Shown piece after piece: positions 25,172 through 38,900 of a stretch of 64,000 nucleotides of DNA. Under the pieces are notes generated by a model. That model made no database searches, was not told the DNA's origin, and worked only from the letters and a program-made list of their open reading frames with translations. The translations under genes and the position numbers were made by a program. Where the stretch lies: the NCBI GenBank assembly GCA_921293015.1, contig OV121089.1, forward strand, positions 46,571,220-46,635,219, in the 5' to 3' direction. Position 1 is the first letter of the stretch. Every line of letters begins with the position of its first letter. Origin of the DNA: Phorcus lineatus. Lineage: Eukaryota; Mollusca; Gastropoda; Trochida; Trochidae.

Positions 25172-28100
25172 TTATAAATCCAAACTTGGAACCTTTGCGG
25201 GTAGTTCAGTTGTCTCGAGACGAAGTTTACCCTTAGATTTGATGGCACCCTGCAAGAAGAAAGAACAGATGTACATGATGCCAATGTTACAATGTTGAAA
25301 GAAGTAATTTTGTTTGAAAGACGTATTAGAGTTTTGATTTACTTTTACTTGATAAGTAAATACTTTCCTTAGAACTTCAAATTCTATCTCACAAAAAATC
25401 TCACATTATAGCTCAAGTTAGTCAAAAGAAACAAAAGTTATTTTGTTTTAAAAGATGTATTAAAGTTATGATTTACTTTTACTTGATATTTAGAGACTTC
25501 CCTTACAACTTCAAATAATGTCCAACACAGATTATCAAACACAACTCTAGTCAGAAGAAGGAATTACAAAGACAGGCTCCCTATAAAAGTCTTCTGTTTT
25601 CAGGCATATGTTATATACTTAAATAATAATGCATGAAGTACCTTTCCAGAATTTTTTTGAAATGTTTATTCATACAATACGATTAATTTCATACTTTTGA
25701 ACAAATAATGATTACCATTCACAAACCTCAAAATTAAGGGATTAAAAATCTTTTCAAAGTTTGCAAGGAATGGGCATTGTGAATAAAGTGTTCATGACCT
25801 GATATCATAAACAAAATAGCTAGAGGTATTTGTAAATGTTGAGCATGAAACAATGTTCACTTCATTCACGGCTACAATGATAAATTGTCATTGTAAATAA
25901 TTCAGGTAACTCTTTTTATCCATGACATAAAATTTTGCTTAATCAGTTGTAAAATTGTGCCAAATTCAAGGGAGATAACTCTGACAAGGACTGACCCTCT
26001 GTGTGTGAAGTCTGGTCATTTCTTCCTTCAGCTTGTCAAGAATGGCGTTGTTCGGACGGTTCGCCTTCACTTGAGCCTGCAGCTCATTGATGTTCATGTC
26101 GTCTTTCTGTCAACACAGTTAATAATTCACATCATTTGACATAAAACTTTTAAGGGAAATAACATGCAATTATCTTATCTTAATGGAACCAGAATGAAAT
26201 GGAAGGGAATCTTTGTGTTTGTATTGTATATGCATGTCACAAACCACTAAAGTTGAAATAAATTATAAAATACAGACCGTCAATTAGTTATTAAGTTAAC
26301 CCCAAAATCTGTTAATATATGTATAATGTCTATCTAACTTAATGACATGCCATAGGTAAATTTGATCAAATTTAATTAATTTCTTACAAATCTAAAACTT
26401 ACTCTAACTTAAAATCTCAAATAACCCCTTTCAAAAAACAATCAAACACTCACCTTCTCTGCAAAATATTTCTCAGAGCACTTCCCATACAACCTCAGCA
26501 ACGAGCCCCAACTTGTCACGTGGGCATGTAGTTTCTGGATTCAAGATTTGCAAAACATTAAATATATGTGCCAAAACTAGTATGATTAATAGACCCTTAT
26601 CCCAATTTTATTCACATGACAACAGAAGTTTAAACAGTTTCAAAGCCAAAGAGCAATACTTTTCATCAGTTCAGAATGCACAACAGCTGTAAGAGGTAAA
26701 ATAAACCTTCAAAGCATTGTTAATAACCTGACCTCACAATGAAAAGTGAAATTTTGCCCTATGGCATCTTATGAAAAATATGAATTGCGAAATGACCCTC
26801 ATAGGTAATAAACCCAGAGATGTGATGAGACCGAAGTGTCTCAGTTGCCACCCACCTGTAGAATGGCTTGGGCTGCTCTTTGTTTTCCATCTCGCTTGTT
26901 TTTAGCTATCACCTGCAGTAAATAAAACACTGTCATCTTGGTTTTTATATTGACAATTGATATTCTTTTGTTCAGTATTTGTATGTACATTTACATATTA
27001 AAGAAAAGTAATCTGTCACAGTAGGCATTTAAAAACTCTATAATCAATATAAGTACATTGACTAATGACTTACTGTGGCGGTGTGTTTGCCCACTGTCAT
27101 TGTGAACTCGCTTTTCTGGTGCTTTAACTGCTTCATCTCCATCTCGCAGTGCGTCTCGCCCAGACCGTAGTTCCTGCAAAACAGAGTCTCGTTACATACA
27201 GGTTGAACCAACCACCAGTGAGCTGAGGTGATATGAGGTTTACGGCTGATTTTATTGAAAGGAGAAAGCCCTCAAAATCATTGTGGCTATGCATTGTGTT
27301 GAATTCTGCAAGCATCGGCTGAAAACAAACACCAGTAACTGTGCTGCTATGCAAAGGTCAAGACATGTCACATTTCACTCCAGTCAATCAGTGACATAGT
27401 TAGAAATCGACAGTACAAATGCAAATCAATACAGATTTGTGATTGGTTGTATTCTTATAAGTTCAAAGACCACAGAAAAAGTCAAGAGATATATATGACT
27501 TCTGAGGGACCAAAGAATGAAAACAAACTGAAAAAAGAGGGAGAACCCTCACCTCCTGAGGCATTCACACAGTATCTGATAGGGACTTGGTTGGCCTGCT
27601 TTGTTCCCCAGCTCGTAGATACGTGGATCCTCTATCTTAATCTCATCGAAGAACTGAAATAAAAACATTATTTGCTTGAGTAACAAACCTAACAAGTGAC
27701 TGATCCGGTAATACCAGTAATGTCATTATCAACTGGTTGTTTATTCTCAATTTTTACAAACTAAAGATTCAAATTTTGGTCATAATGATTACTTGCCAGA
27801 GGAAAGTTTCAATATAAATTTCACTTGCCCGAGCTTTTTGTACAACAGTAAATGCAAAATATATACTGATTCTCAGTACATTACACATTTTAATTCAATA
27901 GAGTTTTAATTTCACACCATTGATATCTTGTTACCATGGCAACTTACTGATAGATCCTCTCCTTCCCCCTTTTGGTCCTCTGTAACTTTGTTCATCTCTG
28001 GTATGAGAATATTCAGGGTAGCTTTGGCTGAATTAAAAACAACAAGTCATTGAATTACAGTACATGCAGATCTGAGACTGATCAACACCACTCCAATGGT

Positions 28101-31100
28101 CTGACACTAGTTACAGATGATTAACTAGCCACTTGATTTTACTGCAATTCACATGTCAACTACAAATGAATAAAAACCCTGCTGAATTATTTGACTACTT
28201 GGAAAGAGCTTTGGGAGATTTTTCAAGACATTCAATAGTCCAATATTTATCTTGAAGGTTCAACCCAAGGTCTTCATTTGAAAAGAAGAAAGGACAGATT
28301 TCATTGTTAAAGTGAAAGAGAAATTTTACATACCAGCTTCTAATTTGGCAGCCTTTTTACTAGAAGCAAATCCCACACCATACTCCACATCACTTATGAC
28401 TACAGTGGCACTGTACGGTGTTAAAGCACTCTCTGAAACATGTAAGACACATGTATTTGATAAAAATGAAGTAACCAAAATTGTTTAGTTTAGTCAATGA
28501 AACATTTCTATTACCAGTCACCAGCTGAAGGGAGAATGGAGAATCAATGAATCATCTCAACCCTTAGTCATCAAAGTGGCCAGTAGAGTGATTAATAGGA
28601 TTTATCTAGTGGAACAAACATCTCATTGTAAGTATGTCCTGTTATTCTTTTCCAACAGTTCAATTACATGAAAAAGAAATTAATTCACATATCATATATT
28701 CTTTTCTGTGTAACCACAAAAGGTGACAGAACAATTTTACTAGTAGTGGGTCAACGCTATCACATATATCTCACTATAGTATCAAGTAATGCTACTAATA
28801 CTTTAAAAAAATAAACTTTGTATCTCTTAGTTAGAATATTGTCAAATATTTTACCAACATCAGTCCCAAAAATGAAAGTAGCTTACCCATTTCTTTGAAT
28901 ATATACCTGGGCTGGACTCGCATGGTGTGTTGTACATACTCATGCAAAATACACACATACGATTTACCGGACGGGTTCAGTAAGAATTCTGAAAAAAAAA
29001 AAATGTTTTTCAAAAATCATAGAAATTGTAAGGAACATCATTGATACTTGTTAATATTGTCATTATAATGAAGGATACTTCAATTCAATATTTTTAACAT
29101 TTTTAATTCTTGTGTGTATTTTTCGTATTTTTTAAAAAATTGACAAAAAAAGGTCATCACGAGTTCATCAAAAAACTTTTTAATGTGATAACCAACTTGA
29201 TTGACAAAAGCATAAATCAAATATAATTGAAACACAAACCAACTCTTATTACAAATTCTAACCCAGATTTTATTGTCTATTTCTGAAACAGCCTAGTAAC
29301 GACCTAATCAATGCAATTATATCTTACCTTTCCTTTTGGCCGACTTAAAATCTCCTGGCTTGGTTTGGACATTCAAGGAACACGTTATGAGTTTGGTATT
29401 TGGTGGCTGAAAGATATAAATAATATTTTTATTAAACTCATGGTATGTGCAATGATCGTGTTGCCAATTCTTGTTCCTAAAGTTTTTAGACTAGATTGTA
29501 TAATTTGGAAACCAAATGAACTATAAGAGTCAAATAATTACCAATTCGGGACGGGACTGCTTTTTCATCTGCGTCATATGTCTTCTTCTATCTCGCCAAG
29601 TTCTGAATCAAGCAGCAACAGAATGTTTTCAAGAAAACCAAATGCAATGTAATATTCAAGGAAAGTTTACGATTAAGACTGGCAATTTTTGGTTTTATTC
29701 TTTTATTCTTTAATTATGAACATCAATTGATTCCCCAACATAGGAATATTGATTCATCAGGAACCCTTGTTAATGAGATATGATACATTTTATTGGATTC
29801 TTAAAATTTGGAAAGTCAAGAATACTTAGGCATTTGAAGAAATGGTGTCAACTTCCTTAAAAAGTAGGTACTAAAAGCTTGCTTAATACACATAGTGCAC
29901 AGAAGGTTCATCATAAGTAGTGACATATATTTCAAATGTGCACCTGTGTGCCACTTTTGCCTTACAACAATTGTATACAGCGAGTTTCACTATTATTTGA
30001 CATCTTTGTCTTCAGCAAATTTCTGGATATTTCCATGGGTTTATATTGGTAAAAAAATAAGCTTAAACTTGGAAGACTGTCATGTGATTTTATGAAACTT
30101 GCAAATTTGTGAATAACATTCACTCTCGTTTGAGTAATGATACACTTCCTGGGTAACGGTACACTTTCTTGGGTAATAATCTCTCTGTATGTAGTGAATG
30201 TTTCAAAGCCTTTGAAAACTCTCACTTGTATTTCCTAACTGTGATTGTCTTGAATTCAAAAAGCTTTGAGCAATAATCTCTAACTGCTGACGGATCTGAA
30301 AAAGAAAACAATTTGTTAATTCAGATCTTAGTATAATGACTTGTAGATATTGCTCTTACAAGAACCATAAATAGCATAATATTTCAAGTACAAGAGTTTT
30401 GTAAAGGGGTCATTATGGCAATAATCATTGTCTCTATTTGTGGGGCTTTTTGACATTCTAATTAATATCAACCACGCATGTTCTGAGGAATAATTTTCTC
30501 TACTGGAAGTAAAATTCAATAAATCTTTGAAAGGTTAGTTCTGTTCCGCAACAGCCTGTATTTCGGCACATTCAGATGCAATTATGGTTGGCCAATCACC
30601 AAACTTCAAGCAAAGCCCTCAGTAGATAGGAGCAAATAACTCCTGAGAACCATTTGTTCTACAAGACCGCCATCATCCTGCTTTTGAGTCACCAGATGTG
30701 ATAGGTCTGCTAATGAGTAAGTTTGGTCTGCAACACTTATACTCATTCATACAGGTAATAGAGCATACTCTCCAAGCCAATGTTGGGAGGACACCAACCA
30801 AACTAGTTCATATTCCAGGAGAGGCAATATTTTGAAACTTTAATTCCTCAAAACAAAGTCAATGTTAAATCAGACTGTGAGAATAAGAAACTGTCTAAAG
30901 CACTTACCAAGAGAAGCCTGTTTTCTCCGCTCTTCAGCACTTTCAACTTTCACTGGATGGACTTCTAGTCTGGCATCTCCCTGAGTTGTCTCCCTTGATA
31001 AGCAAGCACCTGACAAATTGAACATGAAACACTTATAATTGCTGCTACAACTTATCAAAAACATTTGGGCAAATGCCAAGTTTGCATAAATTGATTTGAC

Positions 31101-33340
31101 ATTACATTGAGCGAGATTAGCAATATATCTTTAACAAATTTTTACAAGATGTCATAGTTCATACGCATCTGGCCAAGTTTAAAAAACAATCAAACTGTCT
31201 AGTCAAATGCTTTCTTATGCATTTTGATGGGTCCACTTTCATAAAACTATTTCTATATTGTCAGTCAAATTATTACACACTGTAAATTATCAATACATTT
31301 TGATTTTGTTCACAAGACAAATAAACCCCCACCCAAATCCAAAAGTAACTTATTTTGCTCACTACTGTTTTCACCAATTCCATTTTCTTTTGCAGAGAAT
31401 ACTGTAGATGCAGCAACATTTCTGTCTGACTTCTCTGCATCTCCATTCTCCGACCTGTGTTTAGACTCTTCTACTGTGGAACACAGGTTTCCCTCTGCGC
31501 CGTCAGTTTCCAGATCCTCAGCATCGAAAAGAGCCTGTGACCTTGAATTGGAGCTGCTAGTGACAAGTTGACTCTTTCCATCCACTCCCACTGTCGGCTG
31601 AGATTCTTCTTTTGCACTCGTAACAAGAGCCGACGAGTCTGTCTCCATAACTTCTAGCTGGTGTCCATTGTCTTCCTGTTCACAGCTGTTCTGAGATTTT
31701 GTAATGTTACGAATGCGTCCGAATGCAAGTGCAGAGGAGGTTTCTTGTCCACTGGAGTTGGTTTCCATGGTTCCTGCCGTTCCATCTCCTCTGATTGGCT
31801 CTGATATTGGCTGTGAACATGGCAGAGTGTTTCCTGGCTCAGATGCTTTTTGATTTCCTTCAAGTTCATCGTTCTCTACAGCCTTACAGGCTTTTTCGGT
31901 TTCAGCGGGTGGATCTTCTTTGTCAAGTTCTCTCTTGTACTGTAGACATGGAATGGCACTCAGCGGAATGTCATGTTTCTGTGAAAGAAATAGAAATTAG
32001 ATGACTTTACTATTTCCAAAATCATAATGTTATGATCATACTCAAATGCATTCCAAAGTTGTCCTTACTTACTTGTTACCAGATATTTGATAAGCCTTTA
32101 AACAAAAACCATTTGAATCAGCTACTCCATGATGAATATAACTGAGTGGTGCCTTTTGTATAAAACCAAATGCACAAATAACAAAACTTGAGGAAAAAAA
32201 CAATAAAATTATGTAGAAATCAATGAAAAAGAAGAGTTACCTACCCTGACACTGCCAGGACCAAGGAAGTAGGGTCTAGCTAGTGTACACACTCGAGTCT
32301 CCTTGTGGAGATAGACAGGCATCCCACTGTTGTGTGTCACTACCACCCAACCCTCGGGCAGGATGTCAAATGGATCATGGCCTTTTTCTGCAAACATATG
32401 TTTTTCTACGGGGTACAAATTTCAGTATTTAACAGGAAAATTAAACTTAATTTCTGAAGATATCAAATTTAAATGGAGTGACAATTTACAAAGATCACAT
32501 TTGTGAATACTACTGATTAACATCACTTTAAATTTAATTTACATGAGCATAATACCATGACACCTTGACTGCTGAGATAAAACACATTCAATGGGGGCAC
32601 TTACAACAATACCACTTCTCATTAAAGTGCACTAAGAACAGTGTTTTTTTGTTTTTAGGGTAAGCTCAATATACTTGAACTTGAAGTGTGAGGCACCTAT
32701 TTTGGTGAACGAGCTTATGAGGTTTATTAAGGTACTTTAAGGTAGCTAAAGGATGTAAAGCTGTTAAACATCAAAAGAATGTACCATCAACAAAACAGAT
32801 TTATTTCGAATACATATATAGAATGAAAGCTGATAATAATGTGTGAAAGAAGGTATCGAAGAATAATGATCTAAAAAGAACAAGATATGAAGAAATATAA
32901 AGCCAAATAAATCATTTACCCTTTAAAACCACTTTCTCTCTTTCTATTGGAACCCCGTCATCTTTCTCGGCTAGAGTATTTCTATCCACACCCTCTTCAA
33001 GCCAGGCATATATTTCCTCATCCGAGAGATCATCATCATCACTTACATCTTCATTCCCATGTTCCTCATCGTCATTATCAACCTCGTCAATAATCTCAAA
33101 CTCTATATCACCATTCACCTCCTTATTTAACCCTCTCCTTGGCCGTTTCCGTGGTGGTTCGATGCCCTCCTGAATATTTCTGTCATCTTGGTTGCCATGC
33201 CACCCAGCATCATTTTCACAGTCCAACTCGTTATATTTTGAATTGGACATATGATGAGATGATGGAATGGAATCCCTGTCATCAGATTCAGCGTCAGAGA
33301 GATTCTTTCTGTCTGTATCTCCTACTGATGATTCGGCCAT
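25172..33340 (-). CDS. DGCR8: DGCR8/Pasha, Drosha partner of the Microprocessor
   Basis: Nuclear double-stranded-RNA-binding partner of Drosha that recognises primary microRNA hairpins. Sixteen exons join in frame to 776 aa (human protein about 773): 32920-33340, 32245-32387, 31333-31978, 30908-31009, 30226-30295, 29542-29602, 29328-29406, 28887-28988, 28334-28432, 27948-28027, 27553-27653, 27074-27173, 26856-26912, 26454-26534, 25996-26106, 25172-25249. All introns are GT-AG. Order: acidic N-terminus with [16 protein letters not shown]-like motif ILPEGW...RPYFLG (about 149-183); SAIPCLQY with Cys199 in the heme-region position; a variable Ser/Glu-rich exon 3; first dsRBD from [14 protein letters not shown] (about 512-585); second dsRBD from [12 protein letters not shown] through [12 protein letters not shown] (about 622-690); C-terminal helix INELQAQ..EEMTRL. 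The start is the first ATG of an uninterrupted acidic exon. Oddity: the second WW Trp is Leu176. Confidence 0.95.
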
Positions 33341-35919
33341 TATTGATCCAGGATAATCAGTCTTCCATCAATAAATAGTCTTTCAAAACTAAGCTTTCAG
33401 AAAGTCCAACATAAATAATAAAAGTCTTTGGAGATACTTAAACTTTAGTCAAACATAAATCAATTATTCTGAAATCTAACCAATTTTTCAAAATTTTGAT
33501 GCCCTAATTGGCTTAACAGTGTAACTCTATGTGTGTAAGCAAACACTTAGGATATTCAGGAACTAAGTTGTTCAAGATTCACTGGAATTGAATCTGTTAA
33601 ATGCTTGGTCCGTAGATGAAATGCATGTGCCCAGGAGATTTCACGCACTGCTTAAAATACTGGTAAAGCTGAAGCAAGTTGACAAATGGACCTCGGCTTT
33701 ACAAGTACAATTCACAATGCATCTAATACTGGATGAACCAGATTCACCACTGCAAAACATATAAGGAAATGTTATTACAAATAACTTATCTGGAGAGCAT
33801 AGACTAATCAAGATGAAAATTAAAATCTACAGTATGTAAAGCTTTCTCACTGAGCAATTACTTATGGAATTTGCTTGAAAGCTAAGGTAATGGACAAATG
33901 AAACATGCATTTAAAACTAGAGGTGATTATCAAAGCACAATCCACCCATCAACTCATGTCTAGGGTCAATCAGGTGTCCATTACATGTACCTTCCAAATG
34001 TGATAAACTGATCTCATATTTTGTTATTTCATCCCATACTGCAAATCTGAAATAAAGATACATTCTTAATTAATACGACATGAAAAGTAAACAATTAATC
34101 AATTTTTTTAAGCACAGCAAGTTTTTCTTTGGTTTGAAGTGAACGTTCGACAACCTAATGATGGCAGATAATGTCACAGTGTGAAGTATTGGTATTTTCA
34201 AACATTCTCATTTTACATTGCCATAAATTAAATTTCTAACTTTGCCAAACAGAGGTAGATAACTCTCAAAACTACAAATACAATCAAAAACAAATACTGC
34301 ATTTACATTGGTTATCAAAAACCGAAAATATTTCACACAGAATCTTTCACCAGGAAATATATTCTCGCTTTTCCAACATGGATGACATGTAAAGCGAGGC
34401 ATTTAAACGTGTTTCGTAAAATCATAAGCAGTATCATCCTAAAAATAGGAACTAATATACTAGTTTAAGTACACAGTTTAAAATAAATGTCGTCTTGTCA
34501 TTATTGTTTAAGGGACACTTGTCAGAATAAGATATTTCATTTTATTCCAAACTGTCAATATGAAAGGGAGATAACTCTAATCTTAAGTCGTAAACACGTG
34601 GAAATTTACCCCCAAAAAAACGCTAGACCTGGAAAATCGAGCTGTTATTGGTGAAAGGTAAGATTATTTCTTTTAGAAAATGTCATGAAATCGTGACCCG
34701 AATCATGAAATGACAATAATGATTGTCAACACCAGAATTCAAAGATTCAGAGTTTTACGTAAAAATTTACATCTAGGCCTAACAGTAACAGCAAAATAAG
34801 ACATGCCACACCCTTTTTTAAAGATCAACATTAGTAAGTTTTAATCGGTATTGTTCATTGACATTTTTATTAGTTTTAAATAGATAAAACAATGAGGAAA
34901 AATAACCCATTGCCATTTCCCGTTCTGAAATTATTTCATTTATTGTGAAACTGATCTAGTCCATGTAAACTTTTTCAAAACAATATTTTACTTATTCATA
35001 TAAGGCAAGGGACAGATTATTTGTATTTTTGTTACATGTTTAAAAGATTTATTAGGAAGAGCACTAAAAACAAAAACAGAGCTATCAGGGTAATCCAAAC
35101 TAAAGTTGATTAAACATGTTAAAGAGCCACTCTTGGAGTCATATATGCCAAACTTAATCAATGGTGTCATTTAATTGTGAAGTATTGACTGTTACCAAAA
35201 AGACACATTTTAAAGCTTTATGATCGAAAACTGGACAGTGGCGCGCATCAAATAGTCATAATTGCCATACTGGTTTTCCATGAAAATCTAAAAACAGCCT
35301 TATAGATGCACAGAGGTATAGATATCACGTCCAATATACATGGATACAATGTCTATTGGACATGAAAAGTTAAGATGTGTTGATTTTATATCATCACATA
35401 TTACATTTAGGTTCGTATCAATAATCAAAGGTAAATGATATGTTATGAAAATCACGGAGTGGCTCTTTAATGTAGATGACTGCACACCAAAAGTCTAGCA
35501 TGCTGGACTAGATGTAGTGAAATTTTATTGAGAATGGCAACGTAAAAAAATTGAGAGATGAACTCATAATTTGTCAAAAGTGTTCAACTATCAGAGTTGG
35601 TCAATAAATACTGGTTGAATATGATAATCATCAATTGTTTAACACATAAAAATCAAAAAGAAAAAAAGGCTTAGATTGTCAAGTACAAACTCAGAGGTTG
35701 GATTACAATGATGTCACTGGTTGTCTTTATGAGTAATGATGTCATAAAGCCATGATATTTTATTCTTCTCTTATGCGCCAGAATATTGGCTTAGCTTGAT
35801 TTTCTATTCAATAGTTTACTATCTGATGACTTGAATATCTAATTAGAATTGTTCACAGACTAATTTTGAAGACAAAAACTCATCATTCATTTATTTCTTT
35901 CAAATGGATATTTCAGATA
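33341..35919. promoter_or_regulatory. divergent intergenic region between DGCR8 and HGH1
   Basis: About 2.6 kb separates the two start codons, which face away from each other. An acceptor-like TTTCAG lies four bases before the HGH1 ATG, so HGH1 may have an upstream untranslated exon here, and DGCR8 may as well. No core promoter motif could be assigned. It contains an AAGGGAGATAACTCT word (34564-34578) and a MITE (35123-35466). Confidence 0.4.
35123..35466. mobile_element. TTAA-flanked MITE, family 2
   Basis: The perfect 10-bp terminal repeats AGAGCCACTC and GAGTGGCTCT are bounded on both sides by TTAA (35119-35122 and 35467-35470). It is 344 bp and non-coding. It is related to a diverged copy beginning at 9519. 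Confidence 0.7.
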
Positions 35920-38900
35920 ATGGCTGCACTAGATGAATCTACACTTAAAAAGCTCAAAGAAGAAATCATTCCCTTTCTGACCCCTTCTGCTCGACCTGAT
36001 GTTAAATACACAGCCTTGGGATTTTTCCTCGGACTCACAGGTCAACCTGAAGGAATCAAACTCATGCGAGAAAATTTAGATTTTCTTGAAGCAATTGTTT
36101 CCTTGACCACTGATGACATTCAGGACATTGCAAAAGACGCCTTTCGGTCGCTGCTTAACTTAACAACAGACGATGACATATCCTGGCAGTTGCTAAACTC
36201 TAAAAGATATCCAACGTTATGTTTAGATTTGATGAAGTACTTGTTGAACAAGGACAGCGAATATGCGGACTTGGTTGGGAACATGTTTTGCAACATGACG
36301 AGATCTCAGAGATGTGCTGTAAAGGTAGCAAACTGTGTGCTAGAAAATCCAGCCGACATTGGCATTGAACGAATTGTGACTGTTCTGTGTAATATTGACT
36401 ATAACAAGTTTGCAACGTTGGATTCGCTCTGTCTTCTACTTTCCAACCTGACACAGATTGCCGAAATTCGACATGCTCTCATGGACAAGAGGACGTGTTT
36501 GATTCAGAAACTTCTTCCGTTCACAGAGTATAAAGCTTCACATTTCCGGAGGGGAGGAATAGTGGGAGTACTGAAGAATTGCTGCTTTGAGACAGGTAAC
36601 TGAAATGCATGTCATTTAAGTTGTAGAACTGATTATTGCAAGGCCTTTTTTGTGTCCAGTTTAGAGTAACTGCTCATCAACAAAGGGTTAAACACCAGAT
36701 TGTAAACAGGTTGCAAAATGAGTTTCCTTGATCATGAATTTCTTTACTTTTTACCTCATCTTTCGATTTCTTCTCATGAACCACTGACTCTTGAGAGTTG
36801 AAATCTTGTATTCATGTATCTTTTTAGTGGGGATTATAAATTCTAGATAAAGTAACTCTGGCACCTACTAGGGGTTGCAACAGCCATGCACAAAAACCCA
36901 TTTCCATCTTCTTTCCCAGAAAAATAATACTTACGAGTTAGCCCTCGTAGAAAGCTGAAAGATTGTGAAAAGACTCCTAAGGCATTTGAATTCTTAATTA
37001 TAGATTTTTTTACCCAGTTTGGCCCTAAGGGCCATATGGACACACCCTTATAATCTATTTGAATCTGTTTCTCAAGAAACACAAGGCTTAGAAAGCTGAA
37101 ATCTTGTGTCTGCATTCCTAAGCTAATGAGGATTATGATACATGGATTTGGTGACCCAATGGCCCCTATAAAAACTTACTTTCGTATTCATTCTCAGAAG
37201 CAGAATGTCTAGAATGCTGAATATGGAGAGAATCACTGTTTCCTGCTAATGGGGCCCCAAATGAGGGTCACATGGACCACGTCCTTAAAACCTATTGCAT
37301 CTTTTCCTCTAAGAGCAAAAGGCCTAGAAGCCTGCAATTTCATGCAAAGACCCTGTGGCAAAATGGTCTTATGACTTATAGATATGTGACCCTTTGGCCT
37401 TTAATAAGGGTCACAGAAGCTACACCCTGAAAACCTGTTTTCATCTTCTTATCCAAAGGCAAACCGCAAAAAGGTGAAATGTTTTGTACAGATTCACTGG
37501 CTAATGGGAATATCAATTCATAAAATTAATGACCCTAAATGTATTTTTCCTTAGAAGGAACCTGGCATGGAAAGTTTAAATGTTTTGTCCAGACTCCTTG
37601 GCTACTGGGGATTATACATTATAAATTTTGTGCCTTTGTTGCCCCCCAGGGGTCATGCCTGGAAGGAAAAGAGCCCATACGGCTCTATTTTTAAAGATGT
37701 GTAATCAGTCATTGTAAGAACAGCGATTGAATAATGTAATAAATATTTTCATGTAACAAAGTAAGTGTAAGAAGATTCGTCACTTGCTCAACCTTCTTTG
37801 ACATTAAAATCTGAGGTAACATACAGCATGTTGCTGATCAAATTGAATAGATAGTTAAGATAATGTTTATCACAGTAAGTTGTAATTGCATATTTTGAAC
37901 TAGGGATGAGAAAGGATAGAGCCACAAAGACTGCCTTACAGATTTCTACTTTCAAACTATTCTCATACACCATTCATCAAGCCTATGTTAATAGAATACA
38001 GTTATTGGCTGACTGTTTGCCAGGTTCACATCTTACCTAGTCTATTTATACTTCTGGGTGTCATAGAGTGACTCCCAACATTTTTAATCCACTAACGTTA
38101 AGCACACCACTTTGTTGACAGAGTTCCATGATTGGTTGATGGGGGACCAGGTGGACCTTCTGCCCCGCCTCCTATTACCGCTGGCTGGCCCAGAAGAGTT
38201 TGAAGAGGATGACATGGAGAGACTCCCCGATGAGCTGCAGTATCTTCCCCCGGAGAAGGAGCGTGAACGTGACCCTGCCATCAGGACAATGCTCATCGAA
38301 GCCGTCACGCAGGTACAGCAATGATATGACTTCAGGTGTACCTCTGGCTTGCATTATCATGTGATGTACCTTCTTGACTATAAGGTTCAATCTAGTTCTT
38401 CAATGGAGATGAGCAACTGTCATGTTGTTCCTAGGTGGATGGTAATGAATATGAATATGAATATGTCCTTTTTAAGTGTTATACTTGTAGTGTATGAAAT
38501 TACCCTTAGTTGCCAGGATGTTAGTCTCATTTGTCAGTTTTAACTGCTGCTTGTTTTCATTAGATTTTTTCTTTGTTAACATCATTGTGCAGAAGTGAAT
38601 TAAAAGAGTGTAAAATTGGTGACATGAATCCAATGTCTGTACAACTCAGATTCCAAGTGGGTGCAATCTAATTAAAATCAACTGTCACCCAAGGAATAAA
38701 AGATAAAGAAAATAAGTCCACCTGGCTTCAAACTCGTTCTATCAGGGGCTTTCCTCTCCTTTCCCTTTCCTGGCATGTTGTGACATATTCTTAAATAGTC
38801 AATCAAAAAGACTCTGGCAAGTAACTCCCATGTATCATTCATTAAACTTGATGATGTGATTGGCTTGCTAAGACTAGGTTTGGTCTTCACTAAAATGCGT

